Shown here in pieces: positions 24,191 to 33,568 of a stretch of 64,000 nucleotides of DNA. The translations under genes and the position numbers were made by a program. The stretch is from Enterococcus viikkiensis (lineage in GTDB: Bacteria; Bacillota; Bacilli; Lactobacillales; Enterococcaceae): contig NZ_BJDW01000004.1 in the NCBI RefSeq assembly GCF_005405345.1, forward strand, positions 1 to 64,000, given 5' to 3'. The stretch's first letter is position 1, and each line of letters starts with the position of its first letter. The notes under the pieces are model-generated. The model saw only the letters and a program-made list of their open reading frames with translations, had not been told where the DNA came from and did no database searches.

Positions 24191-26266
24191 TTAGTCTTGC
24201 TCTTTCATTGCCGCTTTTAGTGCTGCGGCTAACGGACTTTCTTGCGGCTCCTCTTGATCATTGATCTTCTTCAATAGGCGCCGTTCTTCGTGCTTCGTCA
24301 TTTTTTTCGAACGTTCTTTCTTATCTAACATTTTTTCCGTTGTTCCGTCGTATTTGCAGCGGAAGTAAGACCCATTTTTCCCATCAATAATTTCCATTTT
24401 ACGATGACATTGTGGGCAACGGTGATTGGAAACCTTCGGATCTTTGCGGCGGCGATACGTACATTCTGGATTCGTACAGATGTATATTTTCCCATCGCGA
24501 GTATTTTTTTCTCGTAAAGGTGAACCACACTCTGGACACTTTTTTGCGGTAATAGAGAAGTCTTGGTATTTTTTATCACTGTGCTTGACTTCACTGACTA
24601 ATTTTTTTGTGTCCGCTTCGATTTCTTGTAAGAATTGTTTGCTGCTGTACTTGCCATTAGCAATCGCTTCTAATTGTTTTTCCCATTTTTCGGTTAATTC
24701 TGGCGTTACTAATGAAGGATTGACTAGCTCTAGTAATTGCTTGCCTTTCGGTGAGACTTGCAGACCGCTAGTGGTACGCTCCATCAATTCAGATTTAATC
24801 AGCTTTTCAATGATTTCCGCGCGAGTTGCTGGGGTTCCTAAACTATGCTTTTCCATCTGTGCTAGCAGTGTGCCTTCGTTCAAAGGCTTCGGTGGCGTAG
24901 TCAACGCTTTTTCGATCGTAAAATTCGGTACGACCTTCATGCCTTCTGAAAATTGAATCGCCTTTTTATCAGCTTCACTTGGTTTCCAGCCAGCGACTAG
25001 TACTTTATTTTGACGGAAGGTGAAATGCTCTTTGCCAAAAGTCACTATCACTTTTTGTTGGCTTTCTTTGTGGGGCTCCGCAAATAAGCCTAAGAAGCGC
25101 GTAACGATCATATTGTAAATACGTTGTTCATCGGTAGATAATTTTTCATAGCGAGGCCGCTGTTCCGTTGGCAATAACGCGTGATGATCAGTGACTTTGC
25201 TGTCATTAAAGACTTTTTGTTGTTTGACTGATGCCCCATTTTTGATATAGCTTTTGACCTCTGGCGCAAAGTCTGCGACTGCTTGTAGCCGTTCTTTCAT
25301 CGTCGACTTCATATCATTCGTCAGATATTTACTGTCCGTTCGGGGATAGGTCACAATTTTATGGGTTTCATATAAACTTTGAACCAAGGACAAGGTTTTT
25401 TTAGCAGAAAACTGGTAGCGGGCATTAGCGTCTCTTTGAATTTCAGTTAAATCATAAGGAAGTGGTGCGGGCTCTATTTTTTCCTTCTGACTAATCTCAG
25501 TGACCGTCCCTTTTTGTTTTCCTAGCTCTTTGACTAATTGCTCAGCTTCTTCTCGTTCAGCAATGGCATAAGGATTTTTTTGATTTAATTTTGTTTTTTG
25601 TCCCTCGACTTCTAAAGAAATCACATAATAGCTTTGTGGACGGAATTTTTCAATTTTCTTTTCTTGTTGACGGACCATCGCCAAAGTCGGTGTCTGTACT
25701 CGGCCAGCAGAAAGGCTGTCTTCATATTTTACCGTCAAAGCCCGCGTCACATTCAAGCCCACTAACCAATCCGCTTTTGCCCGTGCTAAAGCGGAGTAGT
25801 ATAAATTATCATACTCTTTGGCTGGTTTCAGCTGCTTGAAGCCTTCTTTAATCGCTTTAGTGGTCTGAGAAGAAATCCATAACCGCTTAACAGGCTTTTC
25901 AAATCGAACATACTCTAAGATCCAGCGAGCAACTAGTTCTCCTTCACGGCCAGCATCGGTAGCGATTACCGCCTCAGAAATATCTTTACGCTTCGCTAGT
26001 TGTTGAATCGCTTTTAATTGTCCACGAGTTTTTGGTAACGGGGTAATCCCGATCTGTTTTGGAATCATCGGTAATGTTTCCATTTGCCAACTTTGCCATT
26101 CCTTATTTAGATCCTCTGGCATTTTTAGGCTCAATAAATGACCAAGGGCCCAAGTCACGACAACATTGGGTCCTTCGAAATAGTTTTTATTCTTTTGTGT
26201 AGCGTTAAGCACCTTGCTCAAGTCTCTTGCAACACTTGGCTTTTCCGCTATAATTAGCTGTTTCAT
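24191..26266 (-). CDS. topB: DNA topoisomerase III
   Basis: Type IA topoisomerase, 691 aa. The TOPRIM domain begins IIAEKPSVARDLSKVL and contains TDAGREGE; the active-site tyrosine is in TYPRTDS near residue 310. The C-terminus carries two zinc-ribbon-like cysteine pairs (CPECGSP..CTNPEC and CPQCHRK..CKY), then a basic tail. It relaxes negative supercoils and decatenates DNA at forks. The start is the ATG at 26266, 5 bases after AAAGGAA; an upstream TTG is less likely. Its first 62 bases overlap the end of the DUF1033 gene. Confidence 0.96.
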   Translation of the reverse strand: MKQLIIAEKPSVARDLSKVLNATQKNKNYFEGPNVVVTWALGHLLSLKMPEDLNKEWQSWQMETLPMIPKQIGITPLPKTRGQLKAIQQLAKRKDISEAVIATDAGREGELVARWILEYVRFEKPVKRLWISSQTTKAIKEGFKQLKPAKEYDNLYYSALARAKADWLVGLNVTRALTVKYEDSLSAGRVQTPTLAMVRQQEKKIEKFRPQSYYVISLEVEGQKTKLNQKNPYAIAEREEAEQLVKELGKQKGTVTEISQKEKIEPAPLPYDLTEIQRDANARYQFSAKKTLSLVQSLYETHKIVTYPRTDSKYLTNDMKSTMKERLQAVADFAPEVKSYIKNGASVKQQKVFNDSKVTDHHALLPTEQRPRYEKLSTDEQRIYNMIVTRFLGLFAEPHKESQQKVIVTFGKEHFTFRQNKVLVAGWKPSEADKKAIQFSEGMKVVPNFTIEKALTTPPKPLNEGTLLAQMEKHSLGTPATRAEIIEKLIKSELMERTTSGLQVSPKGKQLLELVNPSLVTPELTEKWEKQLEAIANGKYSSKQFLQEIEADTKKLVSEVKHSDKKYQDFSITAKKCPECGSPLREKNTRDGKIYICTNPECTYRRRKDPKVSNHRCPQCHRKMEIIDGKNGSYFRCKYDGTTEKMLDKKERSKKMTKHEERRLLKKINDQEEPQESPLAAALKAAMKEQD

Positions 26267-26576
26267 AAAATTCCTTTCTGCTGTCAACCGTCAACGGCTG
26301 TTCGTCTTTTAATAGTGCTAGACCCCAGTACTGTTGTAAATAGTCATCACACTCTTCACACCAGCGTTCGTCTTGCTCTTTCCAAAATGCACTTAAAAAA
26401 TTTTGTTTTGCGTTACTATATGTATTGGTATTTCGGAGCTCATTCCAGCGATTTTCGTAATAGTCAACCGCCTTATCTAAAGAATCAAAGCTTGTCGTCT
26501 CTTGGATATCTGCTTGCCACTCTTCAAAGAACCACCAAGGTTCATTATCGCCATACATCGTGATTACTTGATACAT
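26205..26576 (-). CDS. DUF1033 family protein
   Basis: 123 aa acidic, tryptophan-rich protein beginning MYQVITMYGDNEPWWFFEEW, the recognisable start of the DUF1033 family. No membrane segment. Function unknown. The chosen ATG at 26576 follows GAAGGGTCGAGG. The last 62 bases overlap topB in another frame, and the stop lies inside topB; the two genes are probably cotranscribed from the promoter at 26600-26628. The C-terminal KCCKRLEQGA lies in the overlap and may be less conserved than the body. Confidence 0.8.
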   Translation of the reverse strand: MYQVITMYGDNEPWWFFEEWQADIQETTSFDSLDKAVDYYENRWNELRNTNTYSNAKQNFLSAFWKEQDERWCEECDDYLQQYWGLALLKDEQPLTVDSRKEFYETANYSGKAKCCKRLEQGA

Positions 26577-26599
26577 CCTCGACCCTTCTTTCCACCTCA

Positions 26600-26628
26600 A
26601 TCATAAGTACCTTGAAATAAAAATTCAA
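26600..26628 (-). promoter_or_regulatory. Sigma-A promoter for DUF1033-topB
   Basis: Minus strand TTGAAT (26623-26628), 17-base spacer, TATGAT (26600-26605); leader of only about 16 bases. A CTTGAA/TTCAAG inverted repeat overlaps the -35. Confidence 0.65.
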
Positions 26629-26739
26629 GAAATATGTTCTCAGTTGAAACAAAATCAATAAAAAGGACGATAACCAAAAAATTATTCTCGAAAAAATATT
26701 GCTTTTTTCTTAATTCTATCCTAACACAACGCGCTAAAA

Positions 26740-26768
26740 TTTAATATCCCATCTGATGGGGTTATAAT
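26740..26768 (+). promoter_or_regulatory. MFS pump promoter with palindromic operator candidate
   Basis: TTTAAT (26740-26745), 17-base spacer, TATAAT (26763-26768). The spacer holds the perfect palindrome CCCATC-T-GATGGG (26748-26760), a likely repressor site placed to block the promoter. Confidence 0.65.
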
Positions 26769-26811
26769 GAAAACGATTATGGAAATTTTTTGAAAGAAGG
26801 CTATTATCCAT

Positions 26812-28059
26812 TTGAGTAAGATCAAAAATAAATTGTTTCAACCTCGTGCTACTTGGCAAAAAAATCTAATTGTTTTATGGTTTGGTACCTTTATGGCCGG
26901 CATCGGTTTCAGTTTAGTGATGCCCTTCATGTCTTTATATATCGATTCATTAGGCAACTATACGAATCAGCAGCTAAACTTTTGGAGTGGCATCACCTTT
27001 TCTTCAACCTTTTTGATTACCGCAATCGTGTCGCCACTTTGGGGAAGACTTGCCGATCAAAAAGGACGAAAATTAATGTTGCTACGGGCTTCGTTGGGTA
27101 TGGCTATCGTCATTAGCCTGATGGGCACGGTCGGGAATGTGTATCAATTAATTGGTTTGCGTTTGCTGCAAGGTGTTTTTTCCGGCTACATTAGCAACGC
27201 CACTGCGCTAATTGCCACTGGAACGCCGCGAGAAAAAAGTGGACAGGTACTTGGCACCTTAGCTACCGGTGCGGTCACCGGAAATTTACTGGGCCCATTA
27301 GTTGGCGGCGTCACTGCTTCAATCTTTGGCTATCGGTTAACCTTCTTTATTACTGGTGGAATTTTATTCTTAGTCTTTCTACTTAGTCTTATATTTGTCC
27401 ATGAAGAATTCACACCCGTTGAGAAAAAGGACATGGTGCCAGCAAAACAAATCTTCCAAAATTTAAAATATCCTCATGTCGTGATTGGAATGTTTGTGAC
27501 TACCTTGATGATTCAAGCTTCAAATAATTCCATTAGCCCGATCATTAGTCTGTATATACGGCAACTGATGCATGGGCATGGCAACGTCACTCTGGTCAGT
27601 GGTATTATCGCATCGATTCCTGGGGTCGCCACTTTGATCGCAGCACCTCGCTTTGGACGGCTGGGCGACCGCATCGGCAGTGAGAAAATTTTAGGCATCG
27701 GTTTGATTTTTGCTATGTTGGTCTTTTTACCGATGTCAATCGTAACCAATGTTTGGCAATTAGCCTTTCTCCGTTTCTTAGTCGGAATTTCTGATGCTTG
27801 TCTGTTGCCTGCGGTACAAGCGTTGATTACAAAATATTCTCCGCATGATGCCGCCGGAAGAATTTTTAGCTACAACCAATCCTTCCAAGCCGCGGGAAAT
27901 GTCGTGGGGCCAATGATTGGTTCGAGTGTTTCGTCCATCTTTGGTTATCGTGGTGTCTTTATCTCAACCTCCGCTTTAGTTTTGACTAATTATCTGCTGG
28001 TTCATCGCAACACAAAGGAAATTGCCGAGAAAAATCAGCAAGCGCAAGAAATCCATTAA
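26812..28059 (+). CDS. MFS multidrug efflux transporter (MdtG/PmrA-like)
   Basis: 415 aa with 12 expected membrane helices. The drug:H+ antiporter features are visible: PLWGRLADQKGRKLML (motif A, loop 2-3, near residue 80), the RLLQGVFSGYISNATALI region (motif B, near 117) and the motif C-like TGNLLGPLVGG (near 160). It probably exports hydrophobic drugs or dyes; substrates cannot be read from sequence. The start is a TTG at 26812, 11 bases after GAAGG. The palindrome in its promoter suggests a dedicated repressor, but no repressor gene is adjacent. Confidence 0.87.
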   Translation: MSKIKNKLFQPRATWQKNLIVLWFGTFMAGIGFSLVMPFMSLYIDSLGNYTNQQLNFWSGITFSSTFLITAIVSPLWGRLADQKGRKLMLLRASLGMAIVISLMGTVGNVYQLIGLRLLQGVFSGYISNATALIATGTPREKSGQVLGTLATGAVTGNLLGPLVGGVTASIFGYRLTFFITGGILFLVFLLSLIFVHEEFTPVEKKDMVPAKQIFQNLKYPHVVIGMFVTTLMIQASNNSISPIISLYIRQLMHGHGNVTLVSGIIASIPGVATLIAAPRFGRLGDRIGSEKILGIGLIFAMLVFLPMSIVTNVWQLAFLRFLVGISDACLLPAVQALITKYSPHDAAGRIFSYNQSFQAAGNVVGPMIGSSVSSIFGYRGVFISTSALVLTNYLLVHRNTKEIAEKNQQAQEIH

Positions 28060-28141
28060 TTTTTAAGACTTATTAATGGCAACTTTTTCGTTAGTTTTTT
28101 ATACTATCAATGATAAGATACTAATGAAAGAAGTGAACATC

Positions 28142-28372
28142 ATGCTTGAAGGACAATTAAAGTTTTTAGACTTTTTCCTAAACAGCACAATTGAAGGAAA
28201 ACAAGAAGAAGCAAAAGCAATTTTAGTTAAGAGCTTTGCTGATCAAGAGACTAATAATTTAAGCTTAGAAGAATTTAAAAAGCTGCAAGAAAAATTATTT
28301 CCCTTAATCAAACCTGAAAAACTAAATGAAGTAAAAGTTGCGATGGCTCATTTTGCCCAAAGCCTAGCATAA
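28142..28372 (+). CDS. Small protein of unknown function (76 aa)
   Basis: A 76 aa acidic/lysine-rich protein starting MLEGQLKFLDFFLNSTIEGKQ, predicted all helical, with no membrane segment. I do not recognise a family. The ATG at 28142 follows AAAGAAGTG at a good distance; the reading frame extends upstream to 28076 without a ribosome site. A TATACT-like -10 lies near 28100. It ends at a strong terminator shared with convergent mnmA. Confidence 0.6.
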   Translation: MLEGQLKFLDFFLNSTIEGKQEEAKAILVKSFADQETNNLSLEEFKKLQEKLFPLIKPEKLNEVKVAMAHFAQSLA

Positions 28373-28410
28373 AAAAGTGGGAACATCCATTGGATGTCCC
28401 CACTTTTTTA
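28371..28410. terminator. Bidirectional terminator between convergent genes
   Basis: AAAAAAGTGGG and ACATCC pair with GGATGT and CCCACTTTTTT, giving U-tracts in both directions. Confidence 0.92.
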
Positions 28411-28413
28411 TGC

Positions 28414-29547
<1,134 letters not shown>

Positions 29548-29604
29548 TCAATCTAGATTCCGAAAACTCTACGATTTGAAGGTCGCAACTTTTCAGTAAA
29601 ACGA

Positions 29605-29610
29605 ATTATA
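29605..29610 (-). promoter_or_regulatory. -10 box for mnmA
   Basis: TATAAT on the minus strand; no convincing -35. Confidence 0.5.
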
Positions 29611-29668
29611 CAACATAAATCTTAAATTTTCGATAGATTTTTCTTCTAAAGCGTTTCCTAATTGTTTT

Positions 29669-29702
29669 TTTGTATTGTTTGTATCAATATAGATAATACA
29701 AA
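29669..29702 (+). promoter_or_regulatory. Promoter/operator of the GntR-DUF5808 operon
   Basis: Inverted repeat TTTGTATT (29669-29676) and AATACAAA (29695-29702) overlaps TTGTAT (29670-29675) and GATAAT (29692-29697), a plausible -35/-10 at 16 bases. YtrA-type GntR proteins commonly repress their own operon, and this is the natural binding site. Confidence 0.6.
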
Positions 29703-29715
29703 GGAGGCGAACGAG

Positions 29716-30093
29716 ATGATTTTAGAAATTGATCCTCACTCGGAGGAACCGATTTATTTACAGTTGCGTAAACAAATCATTCTTGGCATTGCTCGTGGTG
29801 AATTAGCGCCCAACGAACAATTACCAACGGTTCGTCAATTCGCCGATGAACTGGGTGTTAACACCATGACTGTCTCGAAGGGCTACCAACAACTACGAGA
29901 AGAAGGCTATTTATTAACCGACCGTCGCAAAGGAACTGTCGTCGCACCATTACCTGTACACTCAAAGAAAAACAGTGAGGAAAATTTGACCCTTGTTTTA
30001 GCAGAACTTTACTTGGCTGAACCCGATGACCAAAAATTACAAGACAAAATCGAAACAATCTTGAACTCCTTTAGAAGGGATGAAAAACAATGA
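29716..30093 (+). CDS. GntR family regulator, YtrA type
   Basis: 125 aa: an N-terminal GntR winged helix (about 10-75: PIYLQLRKQIILGIARGEL, then LPTVRQFADELGVNTMTVSKGYQQL) and a short C-terminal helical dimerisation part, the compact YtrA layout without a ligand domain. GGAGG lies 8 bases before the ATG at 29716. Its stop overlaps the start of the next gene (ATGA), so the two are translationally coupled. It probably represses the operon through the inverted repeat at 29669-29702. YtrA regulators often control ABC transporters in envelope stress; no ABC gene is here. Confidence 0.88.
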   Translation: MILEIDPHSEEPIYLQLRKQIILGIARGELAPNEQLPTVRQFADELGVNTMTVSKGYQQLREEGYLLTDRRKGTVVAPLPVHSKKNSEENLTLVLAELYLAEPDDQKLQDKIETILNSFRRDEKQ

Positions 30094-31466
30094 TGGCTCC
30101 TATGATTTTAGGCATATTGATTCTGTGTAACGTGACCATGGCGTTCATTAGCACACTAGCCGCAAAACCCCATAACTATGTAATTATTGAAAATACTTTT
30201 CCAGCGGATAAAATCAATGATCCACAAGTTCTACATTTTTCAAAAAGCTACCGTAAGCGTCAATTCCAACTAGCGTTTATGTTATCACTTCTTGATCTAA
30301 TCTTATTGCTTCCTATGAAAGACTCCAGCTTCATGCTACTGTTCTTCCTGCTCTTGTATTTAACGATCGGAGCGAATTATTTTATGATGCTTCGTTATAT
30401 ACGTAAAGGACATCAATTAATCATCGATAATGAATGGCGGCTACCTACCCAGCCCATTCAAATCGATACGAAACTCGTCCTGAATAAGAACCGTAAGCTA
30501 GTATCCCCTTGGTGGTTTCTTTTGACACTAGGCTTGAATCTTTTATTTAGTTTTCTATTGTATCGACAAGAACTAGGTTCATTGACCTGGATTCTTCTTG
30601 TAACGAATTTAAGCGTTTGGCTAACTCTACTAGTGACTTGGTGGGTGATCCGACGGCTGCCGGTTCGATCCATGACCGATGATCAGAACCTCAATCAGCA
30701 ATACAATGATTTGACGAAATTTTACTGGTCAAGTCTCTCCGTCTTTTTGAGTGTTATTCTCAGCGTGCTGATCTATGTTCCTTTATTAACGACAACGATC
30801 AATCCAAACTATTTTACTTTGTTGATGGTTGTTGAATTTATCTTGATTTTTTTCTTTTGCGGATCAACGATCTGGTGGCTGCTCCGACTTCGTCAAAAGC
30901 AAGACCAGTTACTGACCCAATCAACTACCGTGCGTTATTCTGGTGACGATTATTACTGGCGCTATGGAATCTACTACAATCCCGATGATCGACGATTGAT
31001 GATTCCCGATCGAATCGGTATGAATATTTCTTTTAACCTCGGCAGAATCGGCGGCAAAATTTTTATGGGTCTCCTTCCAGTTATTCTAGTTATAGCCACA
31101 TTAGTTGCTGTTGTTCCCTTATACGTCTTGGACTATCATCCAGACCCGTTGACCTATGAACTAAAAAACGAAACCCTGCTGTTAGATGGTCCCTTTATCA
31201 AGAAACAAACGATTCCCTTGAATCAAATCGAAGACGTTGCTTTAATCAATCAGCTACCCACTCGTAGTGTTCGGACAAGTGGCTTAGCCACCAATGACTA
31301 CGCCACCGGCTATTTTCGGATGGATGGCAAATCGTCCGTTTTACTTATCGATCACAGTTCAAAACCAATTTTAAAACTCGGAACCAAAAAGCGTGATTAC
31401 TTCTATACAAACAAGCAGCCTGCTGAAACAAAAAAACTTTACCAAGAAATCAAAGCTGAAAAATAA
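30090..31466 (+). CDS. DUF5808-type multi-helix membrane protein
   Basis: 458 aa with roughly seven to eight membrane helices in three groups. Between about 288 and 330 a soluble stretch (DDYYWRYGIYYNPDDRRLMI..NISFNLGR) has the DUF5808 signature; a C-terminal domain after the last helix pair (about 350-458) is hydrophilic and beta-rich. Function unknown. It is coupled to the YtrA-type regulator by a 4-base overlap, suggesting an envelope-stress or antimicrobial-response membrane factor, which is inference from context. A terminator follows. Confidence 0.75.
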   Translation: MMAPMILGILILCNVTMAFISTLAAKPHNYVIIENTFPADKINDPQVLHFSKSYRKRQFQLAFMLSLLDLILLLPMKDSSFMLLFFLLLYLTIGANYFMMLRYIRKGHQLIIDNEWRLPTQPIQIDTKLVLNKNRKLVSPWWFLLTLGLNLLFSFLLYRQELGSLTWILLVTNLSVWLTLLVTWWVIRRLPVRSMTDDQNLNQQYNDLTKFYWSSLSVFLSVILSVLIYVPLLTTTINPNYFTLLMVVEFILIFFFCGSTIWWLLRLRQKQDQLLTQSTTVRYSGDDYYWRYGIYYNPDDRRLMIPDRIGMNISFNLGRIGGKIFMGLLPVILVIATLVAVVPLYVLDYHPDPLTYELKNETLLLDGPFIKKQTIPLNQIEDVALINQLPTRSVRTSGLATNDYATGYFRMDGKSSVLLIDHSSKPILKLGTKKRDYFYTNKQPAETKKLYQEIKAEK

Positions 31467-31514
31467 AAAAAGCATCAGGACTGGTCCTTTGAAAGGATAG
31501 CCCTGGTGCTTTTT
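31466..31514 (+). terminator. Terminator after the GntR operon
   Basis: AAAAAGCATCAGG pairs with CCTGGTGCTTTTT (one wobble), with an inner TCCTTT/AAAGGA hairpin. Confidence 0.9.
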
Positions 31515-31550
31515 CGTTAATCCCCTTTAATATCAAATCGGGTGTTTTTA

Positions 31551-32156
31551 CTATTGCAATTTTTTTATTTCGACTTCTTTGCCAGCAGCGATTTCATCGA
31601 TTAAATTTTCTGAGATTGGTGTGCCAAAAGGCAGTTTATTTTTCAAAAAATTGCGTTCCGGTGCATCCACCCCAACATTGATATCTTCGGCGATAGGCAT
31701 ACTGTAATTATGAATATGCCCGTGAAGATTACGGATGTTCACGGTTTTTCCTAAGAGCATTGGGTAATGCGTTAAATAATACTGATGATGATTAAATTTG
31801 ACGATTGCTCCAACATCTTGAAATTCAAACTTTGGTGCCCCGTTTTCCATTCCTGGATCATGCTTCTCAAGATACTTAAAAAAAGTCCGAGAATCGTGAT
31901 TTCCTTTAATAAACACAATTTTTCCTTTTAACTGCACCAATATCTTGTAAATATCAGAAAAACCTTGTTCGTACTGAGGATGCATCGCCACATCCCCTAA
32001 ATGATAGACAGTATCCTTTTCATTGACGACTGCATTCCAAGCATCGACCATTTGCTGATTCATCTCCTCCACTGAGTCAAACAAGCGAGGGGCGAAATCA
32101 TTATCTCCTAATAGGTTTTCATGAAAGAAATGGGTATCTGATATAAAGTATTTCAT
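31551..32156 (-). CDS. Calcineurin-like metallophosphoesterase
   Basis: 201 aa with the full metal-site series: DTHFFH (near 6), HLGDVAM (near 54), KGNHDS (near 88), THYPM (near 130) and HGHIHNY (near 145). These bind a two-metal centre. The small single-domain form with THYP resembles bacterial phosphoesterases related to MJ0936/YfcE; the substrate is unknown. The ATG at 32156 follows GTAGGTGAT. No clear operon partner. Confidence 0.85.
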   Translation of the reverse strand: MKYFISDTHFFHENLLGDNDFAPRLFDSVEEMNQQMVDAWNAVVNEKDTVYHLGDVAMHPQYEQGFSDIYKILVQLKGKIVFIKGNHDSRTFFKYLEKHDPGMENGAPKFEFQDVGAIVKFNHHQYYLTHYPMLLGKTVNIRNLHGHIHNYSMPIAEDINVGVDAPERNFLKNKLPFGTPISENLIDEIAAGKEVEIKKLQ

Positions 32157-32248
32157 TTTTATCACCTACAAACGTTTTCGAATTCTTTTCTTTAGTTTAC
32201 CACCACTCCAAAAAAAATGCCCTTTTATTGCTAGTAAAAAAAAGGCCC

Positions 32249-32893
32249 CTAAACTTGGTAGCCTTGTTTTTGTAGTAACGCTTGGTATTTTAATTTAATG
32301 ATCGTAATGACTGTTTCCAGTTGGGTTAGATCCTCGACCTTAGTAGCATCGAACGCCTTGTCGCGAGTAACAGATTTCCCAGTATCGATTAAATGGAAAA
32401 CGTTGTTCCATTTTTCGAACTCTGATAAATTATTTAAATTGGCGATAGGAAAAGCTGATCCTTCATAAATTTCCCATAGACGAAAAATTAAAAAGGCGGT
32501 ATCCACGATTTCTATGTCGGTTTTTTTTTGACTACAAGGTACTAGCACTTTTTTAGGATTGTACGTTAAGTACCAATCTAACAAAATAAAAAACGCTTCC
32601 CAACGATAAGGATCACGAAACATTTTTTGCGTGTCCGGCATATCGCGAAAGATCAATGGGATAAAATAATTTTTCTTATATTTAAGGCAAGGAATCGCAT
32701 CGATAAAGTAATCCACATAACGCGTCAAATAACTATTGCCCTTGTAATCGCTAATATAATAATCCTCTACACCATAGACTTGGAATTCTTTTGTCAAATT
32801 GGCGCAGTCCTCAATCGTGACAGTCAACCCCGACAAGAGACGAAAATCTGAAATAATTTTATGGTGCTCGATTGTATGCATCTTGTGAAGCAA
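32249..32893 (-). CDS. Protein of unknown function (214 aa)
   Basis: I do not recognise this protein. It is 214 aa, soluble, rich in Tyr, Asp and Lys, with no signal peptide. The N-terminal half has CANLTKEFQVYGVEDYYISDYKGNSYLTR, which looks like a compact alpha/beta fold. A TTG at 32893 lies 5 bases after AGGTG; an ATG four codons later (32881) is too far from that site. A TGG-TACACT extended -10 and an AACAAT/ATTGTT inverted repeat (32911-32927) precede it. No terminator is evident after it. Confidence 0.6.
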   Translation of the reverse strand: MLHKMHTIEHHKIISDFRLLSGLTVTIEDCANLTKEFQVYGVEDYYISDYKGNSYLTRYVDYFIDAIPCLKYKKNYFIPLIFRDMPDTQKMFRDPYRWEAFFILLDWYLTYNPKKVLVPCSQKKTDIEIVDTAFLIFRLWEIYEGSAFPIANLNNLSEFEKWNNVFHLIDTGKSVTRDKAFDATKVEDLTQLETVITIIKLKYQALLQKQGYQV

Positions 32894-33074
32894 CTTCTCA
32901 CCTTCATTCCAACAATTTTATATTGTTAGTGTACCATAATCTTAATCCGTTGAATCTCTTCAGCCTCAAAATTATTGAAAAAAAAACTGAAATTAGCGAA
33001 TTAATCTATCATTTATACGAAGATAAAAAATCATCTTCCATTAAACACATTATTTTATCGTTATTTCTAACAAA

Positions 33075-33104
33075 AAAACCAAGACATTAACCTGTCTCGG
33101 TTTT
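33075..33104 (-). terminator. Terminator after nifS-DUF1831
   Basis: AAAACC-AGACA pairs with TGTCT-GGTTTT around a short loop; TTTTTTTG follows on the minus strand. Confidence 0.85.
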
Positions 33105-33115
33105 ATTTTGACTGG

Positions 33116-33463
33116 CTAAACTTCCTCTTTTACAAATAGGCCACGGTCAATCATGCCATCTAGTAAAAAGTAAAATTTTTCCTGGACCATTTCTTGTTTG
33201 TTGTCTTTGAAAATATCCACCGCTTTTAAGCCATTCCCGGTCGTTACAGACATTTTTAACGTTTGTATGTCTTTGGCTACCGTAATTTTTAATTTGAAGC
33301 CCTCTTTGCTTTGGGGTGTCGCTTGTAACGGACGAATCAATTGGAAGTTCCCTGAACTTGTTTCAGTAAATCCATTGTCGCGTAACGTATATTTTTTGGC
33401 TGTTGGCGCTAGCGCGTATTGAAACTTCGCCCCTTTGACTGTCGCAGTTTTTGAAAATGCCAT
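33116..33463 (-). CDS. DUF1831 family protein
   Basis: 115 aa, starting MAFSKTATVKGAKFQYALAP, with alternating beta-like segments. It matches DUF1831, a Lactobacillales family usually found directly after a NifS-type cysteine desulfurase, as here (105 bases after nifS). It has a good AGGTGAG site. The consistent pairing suggests a role in sulfur transfer or in the desulfurase complex; no activity can be read from the residues, and there is no conserved cysteine. Confidence 0.85.
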   Translation of the reverse strand: MAFSKTATVKGAKFQYALAPTAKKYTLRDNGFTETSSGNFQLIRPLQATPQSKEGFKLKITVAKDIQTLKMSVTTGNGLKAVDIFKDNKQEMVQEKFYFLLDGMIDRGLFVKEEV

Positions 33464-33568
33464 TTGCTCACCTCATCATAGTTTATGATTTTATTTGGGC
33501 ACTCTTTTTTACGGAGTGTCCCTATTTCCTCATATCTAATTATAGTGATAAGTCGCCTGCTTTTCAAT

